A program made the position numbers and the translations under genes. Shown piece by piece: positions 43,885 through 52,447 of a DNA stretch of 64,000 bases. Numbering within the stretch: the first letter of the stretch is position 1; each line of letters begins with the position of its first letter. The notes under the pieces were generated by a model. It searched no databases. It was not told where the DNA came from and saw only the letters and a program-made list of their open reading frames with translations. The stretch is taken from positions 22,042 to 86,041 of the forward strand of contig DATBCD010000025.1 of NCBI GenBank assembly GCA_036270655.1, given 5' to 3'. Origin of the DNA: VBCK01 sp036270655 (GTDB taxonomy: Bacteria; Pseudomonadota; Gammaproteobacteria; Burkholderiales; Burkholderiaceae_F).

Positions 43885-45078
43885 TCAACCCGCGCGCAGC
43901 CGCTCGAAGCCCGCGCGCAGATCGGCGATCAGGTCGTCGGCGTCCTCCAGTCCTGCGCTGATCCGGAACATCGGCCCCGACGGCGGCAGCGGCTCGACCG
44001 ACCGCTCGGGGCGGGACGGGACCAGCAGGCTTTCGAATCCGCCCCACGAGAAGCCGCGGCCGAACAGGCGCAGCCCGTCGATCATCGCCTCGAGCGCCCG
44101 CTGCCTGACGTGCGGCGCCAGCACCACTCCGAACAGGCCGCTGGCGCCGCGAAAGTCGCGGCGCCACAGCGCGTAGCCCGGATCCTCCGGCAGCGCGGGA
44201 TAAAGCACGCGCGCCACCTCGGGCTGCTCGCGCAGCCACTGGATCAGCCGCTGCGCGATTTCGCGGTGGCGCGCCAGCCGCGCCGCCAGCGAGCGCAGGC
44301 CCCGCAACGCCAGCCAGCAGTCGTCCGGGCTGGCATTCAGTCCGAATTCATGGATCGCGTCGCGCAGCGCCGGCCACGCCGCCTGGTTGGCGGTCACGGT
44401 GCCCATCAGCAGGTCCGAGTGGCCGCCGATGTATTTGGTGGCCGCGTGCACCGAGACGTCGACGCCCAGGGCCAGCGGCTGCAGGTAAAGCGGCGTGGCC
44501 CACGTATTGTCGATCACGCTGACCGCGCCATGGTTGCGCGCGATTTGCGCCAGCAGCGGCACATCCTGCACCTCGAAGGTCAACGAGCCCGGCGACTCCA
44601 TGAACAGCAACCGGGTGTTGGGGCGGAACTGCTGCCCGATTTCGGCGCCGATGCGCGGCGGGTAAAAGCTCGCTTCGACGCCGTAGCGCGCCAGCGTGTG
44701 CTGGCAGAAGCGGCGCGTCGGCGAGTAGGCCGAATCGGGCACCAGCACGTGGTCGCCCTGCCGCACGTACGCCAGGATCGAGATCGTGCAGGCGGTCAGC
44801 CCCGACGGCAGGGCCCAGCTGGCGTGGCCGCCCTCGAGCGCGGTCAGCGCGTCGCAGAAGGCGTGGTGGGTCGGCGTGCCGAAGCGGCCGTAGCTCACCG
44901 GCATCGAGTCGTCGCCGTGCGCCCGGCGCACGGCCCGCTGCCGCATGTCGTCCACGCTCGGGTGCAGCACCGTGGAGCCGCGCACCAGCGGTGGATTGAC
45001 GAAGCCGAAGCCCTCCACGCTGTCACGGCCCACCGTGGTCAGTCGCGTTTCCGGCTGCAGATCCGATTCGTCAGACAT
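43885..45078 (-). CDS. metC: Cystathionine beta-lyase
   Basis: A 397-residue PLP enzyme of the Cys/Met metabolism family. The PLP Lys is in HAATKYIGGHSDLLMG, the phosphate-binding segment is LPSGLTACT, the Tyr of YGRFGTPTH stacks on substrate, and the C-terminal box is FGRGFSWGGFESL. The GGFESL ending matches cystathionine beta-lyases (MetC) rather than gamma-synthases. It makes homocysteine from cystathionine in methionine synthesis, or recycles sulfur. It is divergent from liuA across 368 bases. Confidence 0.9.
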   Translation of the reverse strand: MSDESDLQPETRLTTVGRDSVEGFGFVNPPLVRGSTVLHPSVDDMRQRAVRRAHGDDSMPVSYGRFGTPTHHAFCDALTALEGGHASWALPSGLTACTISILAYVRQGDHVLVPDSAYSPTRRFCQHTLARYGVEASFYPPRIGAEIGQQFRPNTRLLFMESPGSLTFEVQDVPLLAQIARNHGAVSVIDNTWATPLYLQPLALGVDVSVHAATKYIGGHSDLLMGTVTANQAAWPALRDAIHEFGLNASPDDCWLALRGLRSLAARLARHREIAQRLIQWLREQPEVARVLYPALPEDPGYALWRRDFRGASGLFGVVLAPHVRQRALEAMIDGLRLFGRGFSWGGFESLLVPSRPERSVEPLPPSGPMFRISAGLEDADDLIADLRAGFERLRAG

Positions 45079-45446
45079 GGCTGAATCGGAAGAGGCCGGC
45101 GGCGCCGGGCTCGGGCGCCGAGGTCCAGGGAAAGTCCAGCTCGTGTTCGGCCGAAGTCACGCAGAGCTCAGGTTGGGCCACCGTCGGGCGGCCGGTGGGC
45201 GGGGCTTGCGCAGATTGTAGTACGCGCACCCCGCGTCCAAGGCAGCGAGGTACCATCGGGAACTGCGCACGGGCCATGAAACACTGTGCGCAAATGCGAC
45301 GCTTGTGAAGGCCGCGGGGGGTGCTCGAGGGGGGTCGCAGACACCCCTCGAGGCTTATCCTCCCGCTTTTCGGTCCCGAAGCTGTCGCTCGCCGCAAGAG
45401 TTGAGGCCTGTCGAAGCTGGGGTTCACTGCAGGGAGGCAGACGGAG
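45079..45446. other. Divergent region between metC and liuA with strong hairpin
   Basis: 368 bases without a supported gene, containing both promoters. The notable element is the inverted repeat CTCGAGGGG-N11-CCCCTCGAG at 45324-45352, about 95 bases before the liuA start. No LiuR-type operator was identified with confidence. Confidence 0.5.
45324..45352 (+). promoter_or_regulatory. 9-bp inverted repeat upstream of liuA
   Basis: Perfect 9-base arms CTCGAGGGG / CCCCTCGAG with an 11-base loop, about 95 bases before the liuA start. It could be an operator or, if transcribed, a leader hairpin. No T-run follows. Confidence 0.4.
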
Positions 45447-46625
45447 ATGTCGACGGCGGGCCTGGACTTCGACCTGGGCGAGGACATCGACTCGCTGCGC
45501 GAGGCGGTGCGCGCCTTCGCACAACGCGAGATCGCGCCGCTGGCGGCCGAGACCGACCGCAGCGACAGCTTTCCGATGGCGTTGTGGCCGCGTCTCGGAG
45601 AGCTCGGCGTGCTGGGCATTACGGTCGAGGAAGAGCTCGGCGGCAGCGGCATGGGTTACCTGGCCCACATGGTCGCGATGGAGGAGATCAGCCGGGCGTC
45701 GGCCTCGATCGGACTGTCGTACGGCGCGCACTCGAACCTGTGCGTGAACCAGATCCGGCGCAACGGCAACGCCGCGCAAAAGCGCCGCTATCTGCCCAAG
45801 CTCGTGCGCGGCGAGCACGTGGGCGCCCTGGCCATGAGCGAATCGGAATCCGGATCCGACGTGGTGTCGATGCGCCTGCGGGCGCAGCAGCGGGGCGGCT
45901 TTTACCTGTTGAACGGGACGAAGATGTGGATCACCAACGGGCCGGACGCCGATACGCTGGTGGTGTACGCGAAGACCGACCCCGACAAGGGCGCCGGCGG
46001 CATCACCGCGTTCATCGTCGAAAAGGGCATGCGGGGATTTTCGGTGGGCCGCAAGCTGGACAAGCTGGGAATGCGCGGATCCCACACCGGCGAACTGGTG
46101 TTCCGCGACTGTGAGGTGCCGGCCGAAAACGTCCTGGGCGAAATCGATCAAGGCGTGCGCGTGCTGATGAGTGGCCTCGACTACGAACGGGCGGTGCTGG
46201 CAGCCGGACCGCTGGGCATCATGCAGTCGTGCATGGACGTGGTTACGCCGTACATCCACGAACGGCGCCAGTTCGGTCAGCCGATCGGCGAGTTCCAGCT
46301 GATTCAGGGCAAGGTTGCCGACATGCTGACCACGCTGTCGGCGTGCCGCGCCTACGTGTACGCGGTCGGCCGCTGCCTGGACCGCCTCGGCGGCGGTCAC
46401 GTGCGCAGCGTGCGCAAGGATTGCGCCGGTGCGATCCTGTTTGCGTCCGAGCGGGCGACCTGGATGGCGGGGGAGGCGATCCAGGTTCTGGGCGGCAACG
46501 GCTACATCAACGACTATCCGGCCGGCCGCCTGTGGCGCGACGCCAAGCTGTACGAGATCGGGGCCGGCACCTCGGAGATCCGCCGGATGCTGATCGGGCG
46601 CGAATATTTCGGAGAAACGTCCTGA
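45447..46625 (+). CDS. liuA: Isovaleryl-CoA dehydrogenase
   Basis: A 392-residue FAD acyl-CoA dehydrogenase that oxidises isovaleryl-CoA to 3-methylcrotonyl-CoA in leucine and isovalerate breakdown. The catalytic base Glu247 is in SGLDYERAVLAAGPLG, the placement typical of isovaleryl-CoA dehydrogenases rather than straight-chain enzymes. Other signatures are AMSESESGSDV, KMWITNGPDADT and QVLGGNGYINDYPAGRLWRD. The start has a GGAG-type site five bases before the ATG. It opens the liu region. aceK follows after five bases. Confidence 0.93.
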   Translation: MSTAGLDFDLGEDIDSLREAVRAFAQREIAPLAAETDRSDSFPMALWPRLGELGVLGITVEEELGGSGMGYLAHMVAMEEISRASASIGLSYGAHSNLCVNQIRRNGNAAQKRRYLPKLVRGEHVGALAMSESESGSDVVSMRLRAQQRGGFYLLNGTKMWITNGPDADTLVVYAKTDPDKGAGGITAFIVEKGMRGFSVGRKLDKLGMRGSHTGELVFRDCEVPAENVLGEIDQGVRVLMSGLDYERAVLAAGPLGIMQSCMDVVTPYIHERRQFGQPIGEFQLIQGKVADMLTTLSACRAYVYAVGRCLDRLGGGHVRSVRKDCAGAILFASERATWMAGEAIQVLGGNGYINDYPAGRLWRDAKLYEIGAGTSEIRRMLIGREYFGETS

Positions 46626-46630
46626 CGGCC

Positions 46631-48604
46631 ATGTTGAGGGAGAAGTTGCCCGGGGACGTGCCGACCGTCGATCCGATCGACGAGCCGGCCGCCGCCCAGG
46701 TCGCAACGGCGGACGTGCCGGCGCGCTTTGACCGCTCGATGCCGCAGCCGGCCGCGATCGCCCACGCGATCCTGGAAGGATTCGACCTGCACTACCGCCG
46801 CTTCCGCTACGTGGCGCAGCAGGCCAAGGCCCGCTTCGAGACGGGCGACTGGCACGGCATGCGGGCCTCCGCGCGAGAGCGGATCGACTTCTATGACCGG
46901 CGGGTGCTGGACGCGGTGGATCGCATCCAGCGCGACTTCGATCTGGAATCGCTGTCCGACCACGAGCGCGACGCGCTGTGGCAGGCGGTCAAGCAGCAAT
47001 ACGTTGCCGCCCTGGCGCGGCACCGCCAGCCCGAATGCGCCGAGACCTTCTTCAATTCGGTGTGCGCGAAGCTGCTGAACAGGCTGTACTTCAACAATGC
47101 GTTCATCTTCGTGCGCCCGGGCGTCGCGACCGACTATATGGATTCGGACCCGCCGTCGTACCGCAGCTACTACCCGGCCAGCGCGGGCCTGCACAACACG
47201 CTGCGGCAGATCGTGATCGACATCGGACTGGCCTCGCCGTTCGTCGATATCGAGCGCGATATCAGGCTGGTGATCCGCGCGATCTGCGAGGCCCATCGGA
47301 CCGCGGGCGTGGCCCCGGCCTTGAGCCGCCCGTTCCACGTCGAGCAGGATTGCCAGATCCAGGTCCTGTCGAACCTGTTCTACCGTAACAAGGGCGCTTA
47401 CCTGGTGGGGCGCTTCCTGAACGGTTCCCGCATCATGCCGATTGCAGTGCCGTTCCTGCGCAATGCCCGCGGCGAGATCTACATCGACACGCTGCTGCTG
47501 TCGGCCGATACGGTCGCGACCCTGTTTTCCTTCGCCCGCGCGTACTTCCTGGTCGACATGGAGGCCCCGTCGGCCTATATCGAGTTCCTGCGGTCGATCC
47601 TTCCACACAAGCCGCCCAGCGAGCTGTACACGATGGTGGGCCTGCAGAAGCAGGGCAAGACGCTCTTTTACCGCGATTTCCTGCACCATCTGCGGCATTC
47701 CAGCGACTCGTTCCAGATCGCGCCGGGCATCCGGGGTCTGGTGATGACGGTGTTCACGCTGCCCTCGTACCCGTACGTCTTCAAGGTGATACGCGACCTG
47801 ATCGCGCAGCCGAAGGAAACGGATCGCGCGCAGGTGATGTCCAAGTACCGCCTGGTCAAGATCCACGACCGGGTAGGCCGGATGTCCGATACCTGGGAGT
47901 ACTCGCTGGTCGCGCTGCCCCGGCGGCGCTTCTCGCCCGAGCTCATCCGGGAGCTGCTGGCCTATTGCCCGGCCGTGGTCGAGGTCGACGATCAGACCGT
48001 GCTGATCAAGCACGTTTACATCGAACGGCGGATGATCCCCTTGAACATGTTCCTGCTGCATGCGACCGATGGCGAGGTCGACCATGCAATCCGGGAGTAC
48101 GGCCAGGCGATCAAGGACCTGGCGGCTGCCAATATCTTCCCCGGCGACATGCTGTTCAAGAATTTCGGCGTCACGCGCCTGAACCGCGTCGTGTTCTACG
48201 ATTACGACGAGATCGAATACATGGTCGATTGCAATTTCCGCAGCATCCCGCAGGCGCCCAACGAGGAGGCCGAAATGTCCGGCGATCCGTGGTACCCGGT
48301 CGGCCCGCGCGACGTGTTCCCCGAGCAGTTCGGCCCCTTTCTTCTGGGCGACGCGCGGATCCGTGCAGCGTTCATGAAATACCACGCCGACCTGCTGACC
48401 GCGCAATTCTGGCAGCGTCGCAAGGAACGCATTCTGCAGGGCGTGCTGGAAGACATCTTCCCGTATTCGCAGGACCGGCGCTTCCAGAACCGCTATCTGG
48501 CCCCACAGCAGGCGGAAGAGCGCAGCTCGTCCCCTCTGCCGCCCAGCGGGACAGGGCTGCGGAGCGCAACTAATCCCCTCTCCCGCGCAGCAGGAGAGGG
48601 CTAG
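46631..48604 (+). CDS. aceK: Isocitrate dehydrogenase kinase/phosphatase AceK
   Basis: A 657-residue bifunctional enzyme that phosphorylates and dephosphorylates isocitrate dehydrogenase, directing carbon between the TCA cycle and the glyoxylate shunt. Recognisable family blocks are FFNSVCAKLLNRLYFNNAF, SSYPYVF-type TLPSYPYVFKVIRD, NIFPGDMLFKNFGVTRLNRVVFYDYDEI and DPWYPVGPRDVFPEQF. About 25 residues at the C-terminus (SSSPLPPSGTG then NPLSRAAGEG) are translated from palindromic repeats and are not part of the conserved protein. No aceA or aceB is nearby. It follows liuA by five bases, which suggests joint expression. Confidence 0.93.
   Translation: MLREKLPGDVPTVDPIDEPAAAQVATADVPARFDRSMPQPAAIAHAILEGFDLHYRRFRYVAQQAKARFETGDWHGMRASARERIDFYDRRVLDAVDRIQRDFDLESLSDHERDALWQAVKQQYVAALARHRQPECAETFFNSVCAKLLNRLYFNNAFIFVRPGVATDYMDSDPPSYRSYYPASAGLHNTLRQIVIDIGLASPFVDIERDIRLVIRAICEAHRTAGVAPALSRPFHVEQDCQIQVLSNLFYRNKGAYLVGRFLNGSRIMPIAVPFLRNARGEIYIDTLLLSADTVATLFSFARAYFLVDMEAPSAYIEFLRSILPHKPPSELYTMVGLQKQGKTLFYRDFLHHLRHSSDSFQIAPGIRGLVMTVFTLPSYPYVFKVIRDLIAQPKETDRAQVMSKYRLVKIHDRVGRMSDTWEYSLVALPRRRFSPELIRELLAYCPAVVEVDDQTVLIKHVYIERRMIPLNMFLLHATDGEVDHAIREYGQAIKDLAAANIFPGDMLFKNFGVTRLNRVVFYDYDEIEYMVDCNFRSIPQAPNEEAEMSGDPWYPVGPRDVFPEQFGPFLLGDARIRAAFMKYHADLLTAQFWQRRKERILQGVLEDIFPYSQDRRFQNRYLAPQQAEERSSSPLPPSGTGLRSATNPLSRAAGEG
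48529..48556 (+). repeat. Palindromic repeat, degenerate copy C1 inside aceK
   Basis: A degenerate copy, CCCCTCTGCCGC...GCGGGACAGGG, read through as part of the aceK C-terminus. It lies 18 bases before the fuller copy C2. Confidence 0.6.
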
Positions 48605-48615
48605 GGAGAGGGTGA
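48574..48615 (+). repeat. Palindromic repeat, copy C2 at the aceK end and next gene's RBS
   Basis: CCCTCTCC / GGAGAGGG arms, then the conserved tail CTAGGGAGAGGGTGA. The first part encodes the last residues and stop of AceK. The tail's GGGAGAGGG lies just before the ATG of the following SDR (48620) and is its only apparent ribosome binding site. Confidence 0.7.
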
Positions 48616-48619
48616 GCGC

Positions 48620-49294
48620 ATGCCCACGGTGCTCGTAGTCGGCGCAACCCGCGGCATCGGACTGGAATTCGCGCGCCAGTACGCGGCCGACGGCGCCCGC
48701 GTGTTCGCGACTTTCCGCCGCCCGCAGGACGCCGAGGCGTTGCGCCAGCTCGGCGCGCGCGCCCTGCCGCTGGACGCGCTGGATCCCGATTCGGTCGCGG
48801 CGCTCGGCCAGCAGCTGGACGGACAACCGCTCGACCTCGTGCTGCTGGTGGCCGGCGTCTACGGTCCCGACACCACCGATCTGGCTCCGCCATCGCGCGA
48901 GCAGTTCGACGAAGTGATGCACACGAATGTGCTGGCGCCGATGCAGCTGATTTCGCTGCTGGGGCAGAACCTGGAGGCGGCGCAGGGCAAGCTGGCCGCG
49001 CTCTCGAGCCGGATGGGATCGATCGGGTTGGCGACCGGGACCGATGCGTGGTTGTACCGCGCCAGCAAAGCGGCGCTGAACAGCGTGATCAAGACCGCCA
49101 GCATCCAGCTGGGCGCGCGCGGGGTGGTCTGCATGGCCCTGAGCCCGGGCTGGGTGCGTACGGATATGGGCGGCCCGTCGGCCAGGCTCGACGTGCGCGA
49201 CAGCGTGACCGCCTTGCGGCGCGTGATCGCTGCCGCCAACCGATCGCACAATGGACGCTTCCTGCACTATACCGGCGAACAGCTGGAGTGGTGA
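48620..49294 (+). CDS. SDR-family oxidoreductase
   Basis: A 224-residue short-chain dehydrogenase: VVGATRGIG nucleotide loop, VAGVYG in place of NNAG, Ser in LAALSSRMGSIG and Tyr-x3-Lys in YRASK. It resembles the C-factor/CsgA-like SDR group. The substrate is unknown. Its ribosome binding site comes from the tail of the preceding palindromic repeat. It is co-directional with aceK and may be part of the extended liu transcript. Confidence 0.82.
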   Translation: MPTVLVVGATRGIGLEFARQYAADGARVFATFRRPQDAEALRQLGARALPLDALDPDSVAALGQQLDGQPLDLVLLVAGVYGPDTTDLAPPSREQFDEVMHTNVLAPMQLISLLGQNLEAAQGKLAALSSRMGSIGLATGTDAWLYRASKAALNSVIKTASIQLGARGVVCMALSPGWVRTDMGGPSARLDVRDSVTALRRVIAAANRSHNGRFLHYTGEQLEW

Positions 49295-49343
49295 CCGGCG
49301 CACCGCGCGGTAAACTGGCGCCCGGCTGATCTTCCGCGAGACT

Positions 49344-49769
49344 ATGTCGGCTGCCACGATCGCATCGCTGGTCTTTTTCGTCATCTCGCTGATCGCGGCC
49401 GGCGCCGTCGAGTTCCTGATCAAGAAGGTCGCCGAAGGGTCCGGCGTGAACCCGTGGGTCTTCGCGATGGTGCCGGCGCTGCTGGCGATGCTGTATTCGC
49501 TGATCGTCTACCAGAACGCCGAACGCAAGATCCGCCGGCTGGGCGAGTCCGTATCGCGCGCCATCCTGGTGATGCTGCTCACCTGGGTCTCGTTCGCGGT
49601 GATGATCACCTGGACCTGGTGCCAGCATCGGGATTTCGGCTCCTGCCTGGGCACGATGCTGCTCGCGTCGGGCGTGGTCGGCGGCGGACCGATGCTGCTG
49701 GGCGCGCTGGGCGCCGGTATCCTCACCGGCGTGCTGATCATCCGCCGACCCAAGCCCCGCATCGAGTAG
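49344..49769 (+). CDS. Inner-membrane hypothetical protein
   Basis: A 141-residue protein with about four hydrophobic helices (residues about 5-25, 38-58, 72-92 and 108-132), joined by short loops, one with two Cys (WCQHRDFGSC). I do not recognise a family. It lies 49 bases after the SDR and 10 bases before the methyltransferase gene, on the same strand. Confidence 0.65.
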   Translation: MSAATIASLVFFVISLIAAGAVEFLIKKVAEGSGVNPWVFAMVPALLAMLYSLIVYQNAERKIRRLGESVSRAILVMLLTWVSFAVMITWTWCQHRDFGSCLGTMLLASGVVGGGPMLLGALGAGILTGVLIIRRPKPRIE

Positions 49770-49779
49770 GCCCTCAGAC

Positions 49780-50580
49780 ATGGACAGCAAGCCCGACGCG
49801 CCGACGCTCGATTCGACGGTCCGATTTTCGGGGCGGGCGCAGGCGTATGCCAGCGGCCGGCCCGGCTACCCGGCGCAAATCGCCACCCATCTGGTGCGCG
49901 AGCTCGATTTATCAGCCGACGCCGTGATCGTCGACCTGGGCAGCGGCACCGGGCTGTCGTCGCGGATCTTTCTGCAGGCCGGCTTCCGGGTCATCGGGGT
50001 CGAGCCAAACGCCTCGATGCGGGCACAGGCCGAGCACGCCCTGGCCGATCTGCCGGCCTTTCGCAGCGTGGCCGGCAGCGCCCAGGCGACCACGCTGGCG
50101 AGCGCCAGCGCCGATTGCGTGATCGCCGCGCAGGCTTTCCACTGGTTCGATGTGGACGCGACCCGCACCGAGGCGCTGCGCATCCTGCGCGGCCCGCCCC
50201 GCGCCGCGTTGATCTGGAATGTGCGGCGCACGCAGGACAGCGATTTTTCCCGCCGTTATGAACAGCTGCTGCTCGAATACGGAGGCGAGTACCCGCGGAT
50301 CCGCGAGCGCCACACCGACGAGGGCTCGATCGGGGCCTTCTTCGGCGGCTCGCACTGGCGTCGCACGGATTTCGAACACGCGACCGAGCTGGACTTCGAC
50401 CTGCTGGCCGCCCGCGTGAGCTCCACCTCGTACCTGCCGGCGCCGGATCACAGCGGCCACGCGCCCATGATGAAGGCGCTGCGCCAGTTGTTCGACTCGA
50501 CCCAGCGCGACGGGCGCGTCCTGATGCAATACGATGCGCGTGTGTACTCCGGCGTGATCCACGCCGCACAAACGGCGTAA
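49780..50580 (+). CDS. Class I SAM-dependent methyltransferase
   Basis: A 266-residue methyltransferase with the SAM-binding motif VIVDLGSGTGLSSR at about residues 50-63, the acidic residue in VIGVEPN, and AAQAFHWFDVD as the post-motif segment. It resembles the UbiE-like family with an AFHWFD box. The substrate is unknown. It is separated from the next gene by three bases and is read in the same direction as the liu genes. Confidence 0.85.
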   Translation: MDSKPDAPTLDSTVRFSGRAQAYASGRPGYPAQIATHLVRELDLSADAVIVDLGSGTGLSSRIFLQAGFRVIGVEPNASMRAQAEHALADLPAFRSVAGSAQATTLASASADCVIAAQAFHWFDVDATRTEALRILRGPPRAALIWNVRRTQDSDFSRRYEQLLLEYGGEYPRIRERHTDEGSIGAFFGGSHWRRTDFEHATELDFDLLAARVSSTSYLPAPDHSGHAPMMKALRQLFDSTQRDGRVLMQYDARVYSGVIHAAQTA

Positions 50581-50583
50581 TCG

Positions 50584-51186
50584 ATGGCCGCACCGATCGA
50601 GTTCTATTTCGACTTTTCATCGCCCTATTCGTACCTGGCCTCCGAGTGCATCGAGGCGCTGGCAGCCCGCTATGGGCGCGGCGTCGACTACAAGGCGATC
50701 CTGCTGGGCGCCGCCTTCAAGGTTTCCGGCGTGCGTCCTCTGGCCGAAGTGCCGCTGAAGGGCGAATACTCCAAGCGCGATTTCGAGCGCAGCGCGCGCC
50801 TGGCCGGGGTGCCGTTCATGCTGCCGGAGCCGTTTCCGATATCGACCGTCGGGGCCGCGCGCGCGCTGCTATGGCTGGGCGAGGCCGATCCTGAGCTTGC
50901 CCGGGCGTTCCTGCATGCGGCCTTCCGGGCCTATTTCGGCGCCGGGCGCAACATCGCGGACGCTGCGGTGCTGGCCGACGTGCTGCGCCAGGTCGGGGCC
51001 GACCCTGAGCAGGTTCTGGCCGCGATCCAGCAGCCCGACATCAAGGAACGCCTCAAGGCGCTGGTGGATTCCGCGCTGGCGCGTGGCGTGTTCGGTGCTC
51101 CTTTCATTTTCGTCGATGGCGAACCTTTCTGGGGCCATGACCGGCTGCCGCAAGTCGAGCGGTGGCTTGCGACGGGTCCGTTTTGA
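50584..51186 (+). CDS. DsbA-family 2-hydroxychromene-2-carboxylate isomerase-like
   Basis: A 200-residue protein of the HCCA isomerase / kappa-class glutathione transferase family. The catalytic Ser lies in FDFSSPYSYLA at the N-terminus and the C-terminal block is GVFGAPFIFVDGEPFWGHDRLP. In naphthalene breakdown this enzyme isomerises 2-hydroxychromene-2-carboxylate; most genomic homologues have unknown aromatic or glutathione substrates. It is three bases from the methyltransferase and 13 bases before the MFS gene. Confidence 0.85.
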   Translation: MAAPIEFYFDFSSPYSYLASECIEALAARYGRGVDYKAILLGAAFKVSGVRPLAEVPLKGEYSKRDFERSARLAGVPFMLPEPFPISTVGAARALLWLGEADPELARAFLHAAFRAYFGAGRNIADAAVLADVLRQVGADPEQVLAAIQQPDIKERLKALVDSALARGVFGAPFIFVDGEPFWGHDRLPQVERWLATGPF

Positions 51187-51199
51187 AGACCCGCCGACC

Positions 51200-52447
51200 A
51201 TGAGTTCGCGGCGGCCGGCGGTCGCGTTCATCATGGTGACGTCGCTGCTCGACGTGATCGGCATCGGTCTGATCATTCCAATCATGCCGATCCTGGTCGG
51301 CGAGTTCACCAGCAGCCGTGACGCACAAGCCTACTGGTACGGGGCCGTGGCCGTCACCTATGGTGCGTTCCAGTTCCTGTGCGCGCCGCTGCTGGGCGCG
51401 CTGTCGGACCGGTTCGGGCGCCGTCCGCTGCTGCTGCTTGGAATCGCAGGGTTGGGGGCGACATTCCTGCTGACCGCGCTGGCGCGTTCGCTGTGGGTGA
51501 TCGTCGCGGCTCGCGTGCTCGGCGGCGGGTTGTCGGCCAATTTCGCGGTCGGCCAGGCGTACGTGGCCGACATCACGCCGCCGGAGCAGCGCACTCAGGC
51601 GCTGGGCAAGCTCGGCGCCATGTTCGGCATCGGCTTCGTGCTCGGGCCGATGCTGGGGGGCCTGCTGGGCAGCATCGATCTGCGCCTGCCGCTGTTCGCG
51701 GCCGCCGGCCTGAGCGCGGTCAACTGGCTTTACGGGCTGCTGGTGCTGCCCGAATCGCTGCCGGCGCACCAGCGCCAGCCGCTTTCGCTGGCGCGCGCCA
51801 ACCCACTGACCGCGCTGGCCGGCGTCAGCCGGCTGCGCGGGGTCGGCGCGCTGGTGACGGCGTTCGCGTTCACGGCCCTGGCACAGTGGATGCTGCAGAT
51901 GACCTGGGTGCTTTATACGAACTTCAAGTTCGGCTGGGGCCCGCGGGAAAGCGGCCTTTCGTTGTTCGTGGTCGGGCTGGTCGCCGTGGTCGTGCAGGGT
52001 GGACTGCTGGGCCGGCTGATTCGCGTGCTCGGAGAGCGCCGCTTGATCCTGGCCGGGATGCTGTCGGGCGCGCTCGCCTACGCCGGCTACGGGCTGGCCA
52101 CCCGAGGCTGGATGCTGTACGCGATCATCGCGTGCAATTTCCTGGCCATGGGGTCGGTGGTAACGATCCAGGGCATCGTATCCAAGGCGGCCCCGCCGGA
52201 GGAGCAGGGCCGCGTGATGGGCACCCTGTCCTCGCTGGCCAGCCTGATGGCGGTGATAGCGCCGATCATCGGCAATTCCGTGCTGGCCCAGGTCAGCTTC
52301 CTGCCGACCTCGGACTGGAGGGTCGGTGCTCCATTTTTTCTGGCGTCGTCGCTGCAGGTGCTGGCGCTGGCGATCGCGTGGCGGCATTTTGCCGAGCATC
52401 GCGGCAGCGGGGCCGCGAACGCTTCGGTGGAGCAGACAGGCTCGTGA
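51200..52447 (+). CDS. MFS transporter, TetA-like
   Basis: A 415-residue major facilitator with 12 helices of the TetA/tetracycline-resistance subgroup. TM1 is FIMVTSLLDVIGIGLIIPIMP and the loop 2-3 motif is GALSDRFGRRPLLL; the TM5 motif GPMLGGLLG is typical of drug:proton antiporters. The actual substrate is unknown. The start is taken at 51200 because the protein fold begins there. Its TGA overlaps the liuB GTG start (GTGA at 52444-52447), so it is coupled to the liu genes. Confidence 0.87.
   Translation: MSSRRPAVAFIMVTSLLDVIGIGLIIPIMPILVGEFTSSRDAQAYWYGAVAVTYGAFQFLCAPLLGALSDRFGRRPLLLLGIAGLGATFLLTALARSLWVIVAARVLGGGLSANFAVGQAYVADITPPEQRTQALGKLGAMFGIGFVLGPMLGGLLGSIDLRLPLFAAAGLSAVNWLYGLLVLPESLPAHQRQPLSLARANPLTALAGVSRLRGVGALVTAFAFTALAQWMLQMTWVLYTNFKFGWGPRESGLSLFVVGLVAVVVQGGLLGRLIRVLGERRLILAGMLSGALAYAGYGLATRGWMLYAIIACNFLAMGSVVTIQGIVSKAAPPEEQGRVMGTLSSLASLMAVIAPIIGNSVLAQVSFLPTSDWRVGAPFFLASSLQVLALAIAWRHFAEHRGSGAANASVEQTGS

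Noticed and set aside
46514..49423. 969-codon open frame on the minus strand opposite aceK and the SDR
   Set aside because: Antisense shadow; composition only, no protein-like segments.
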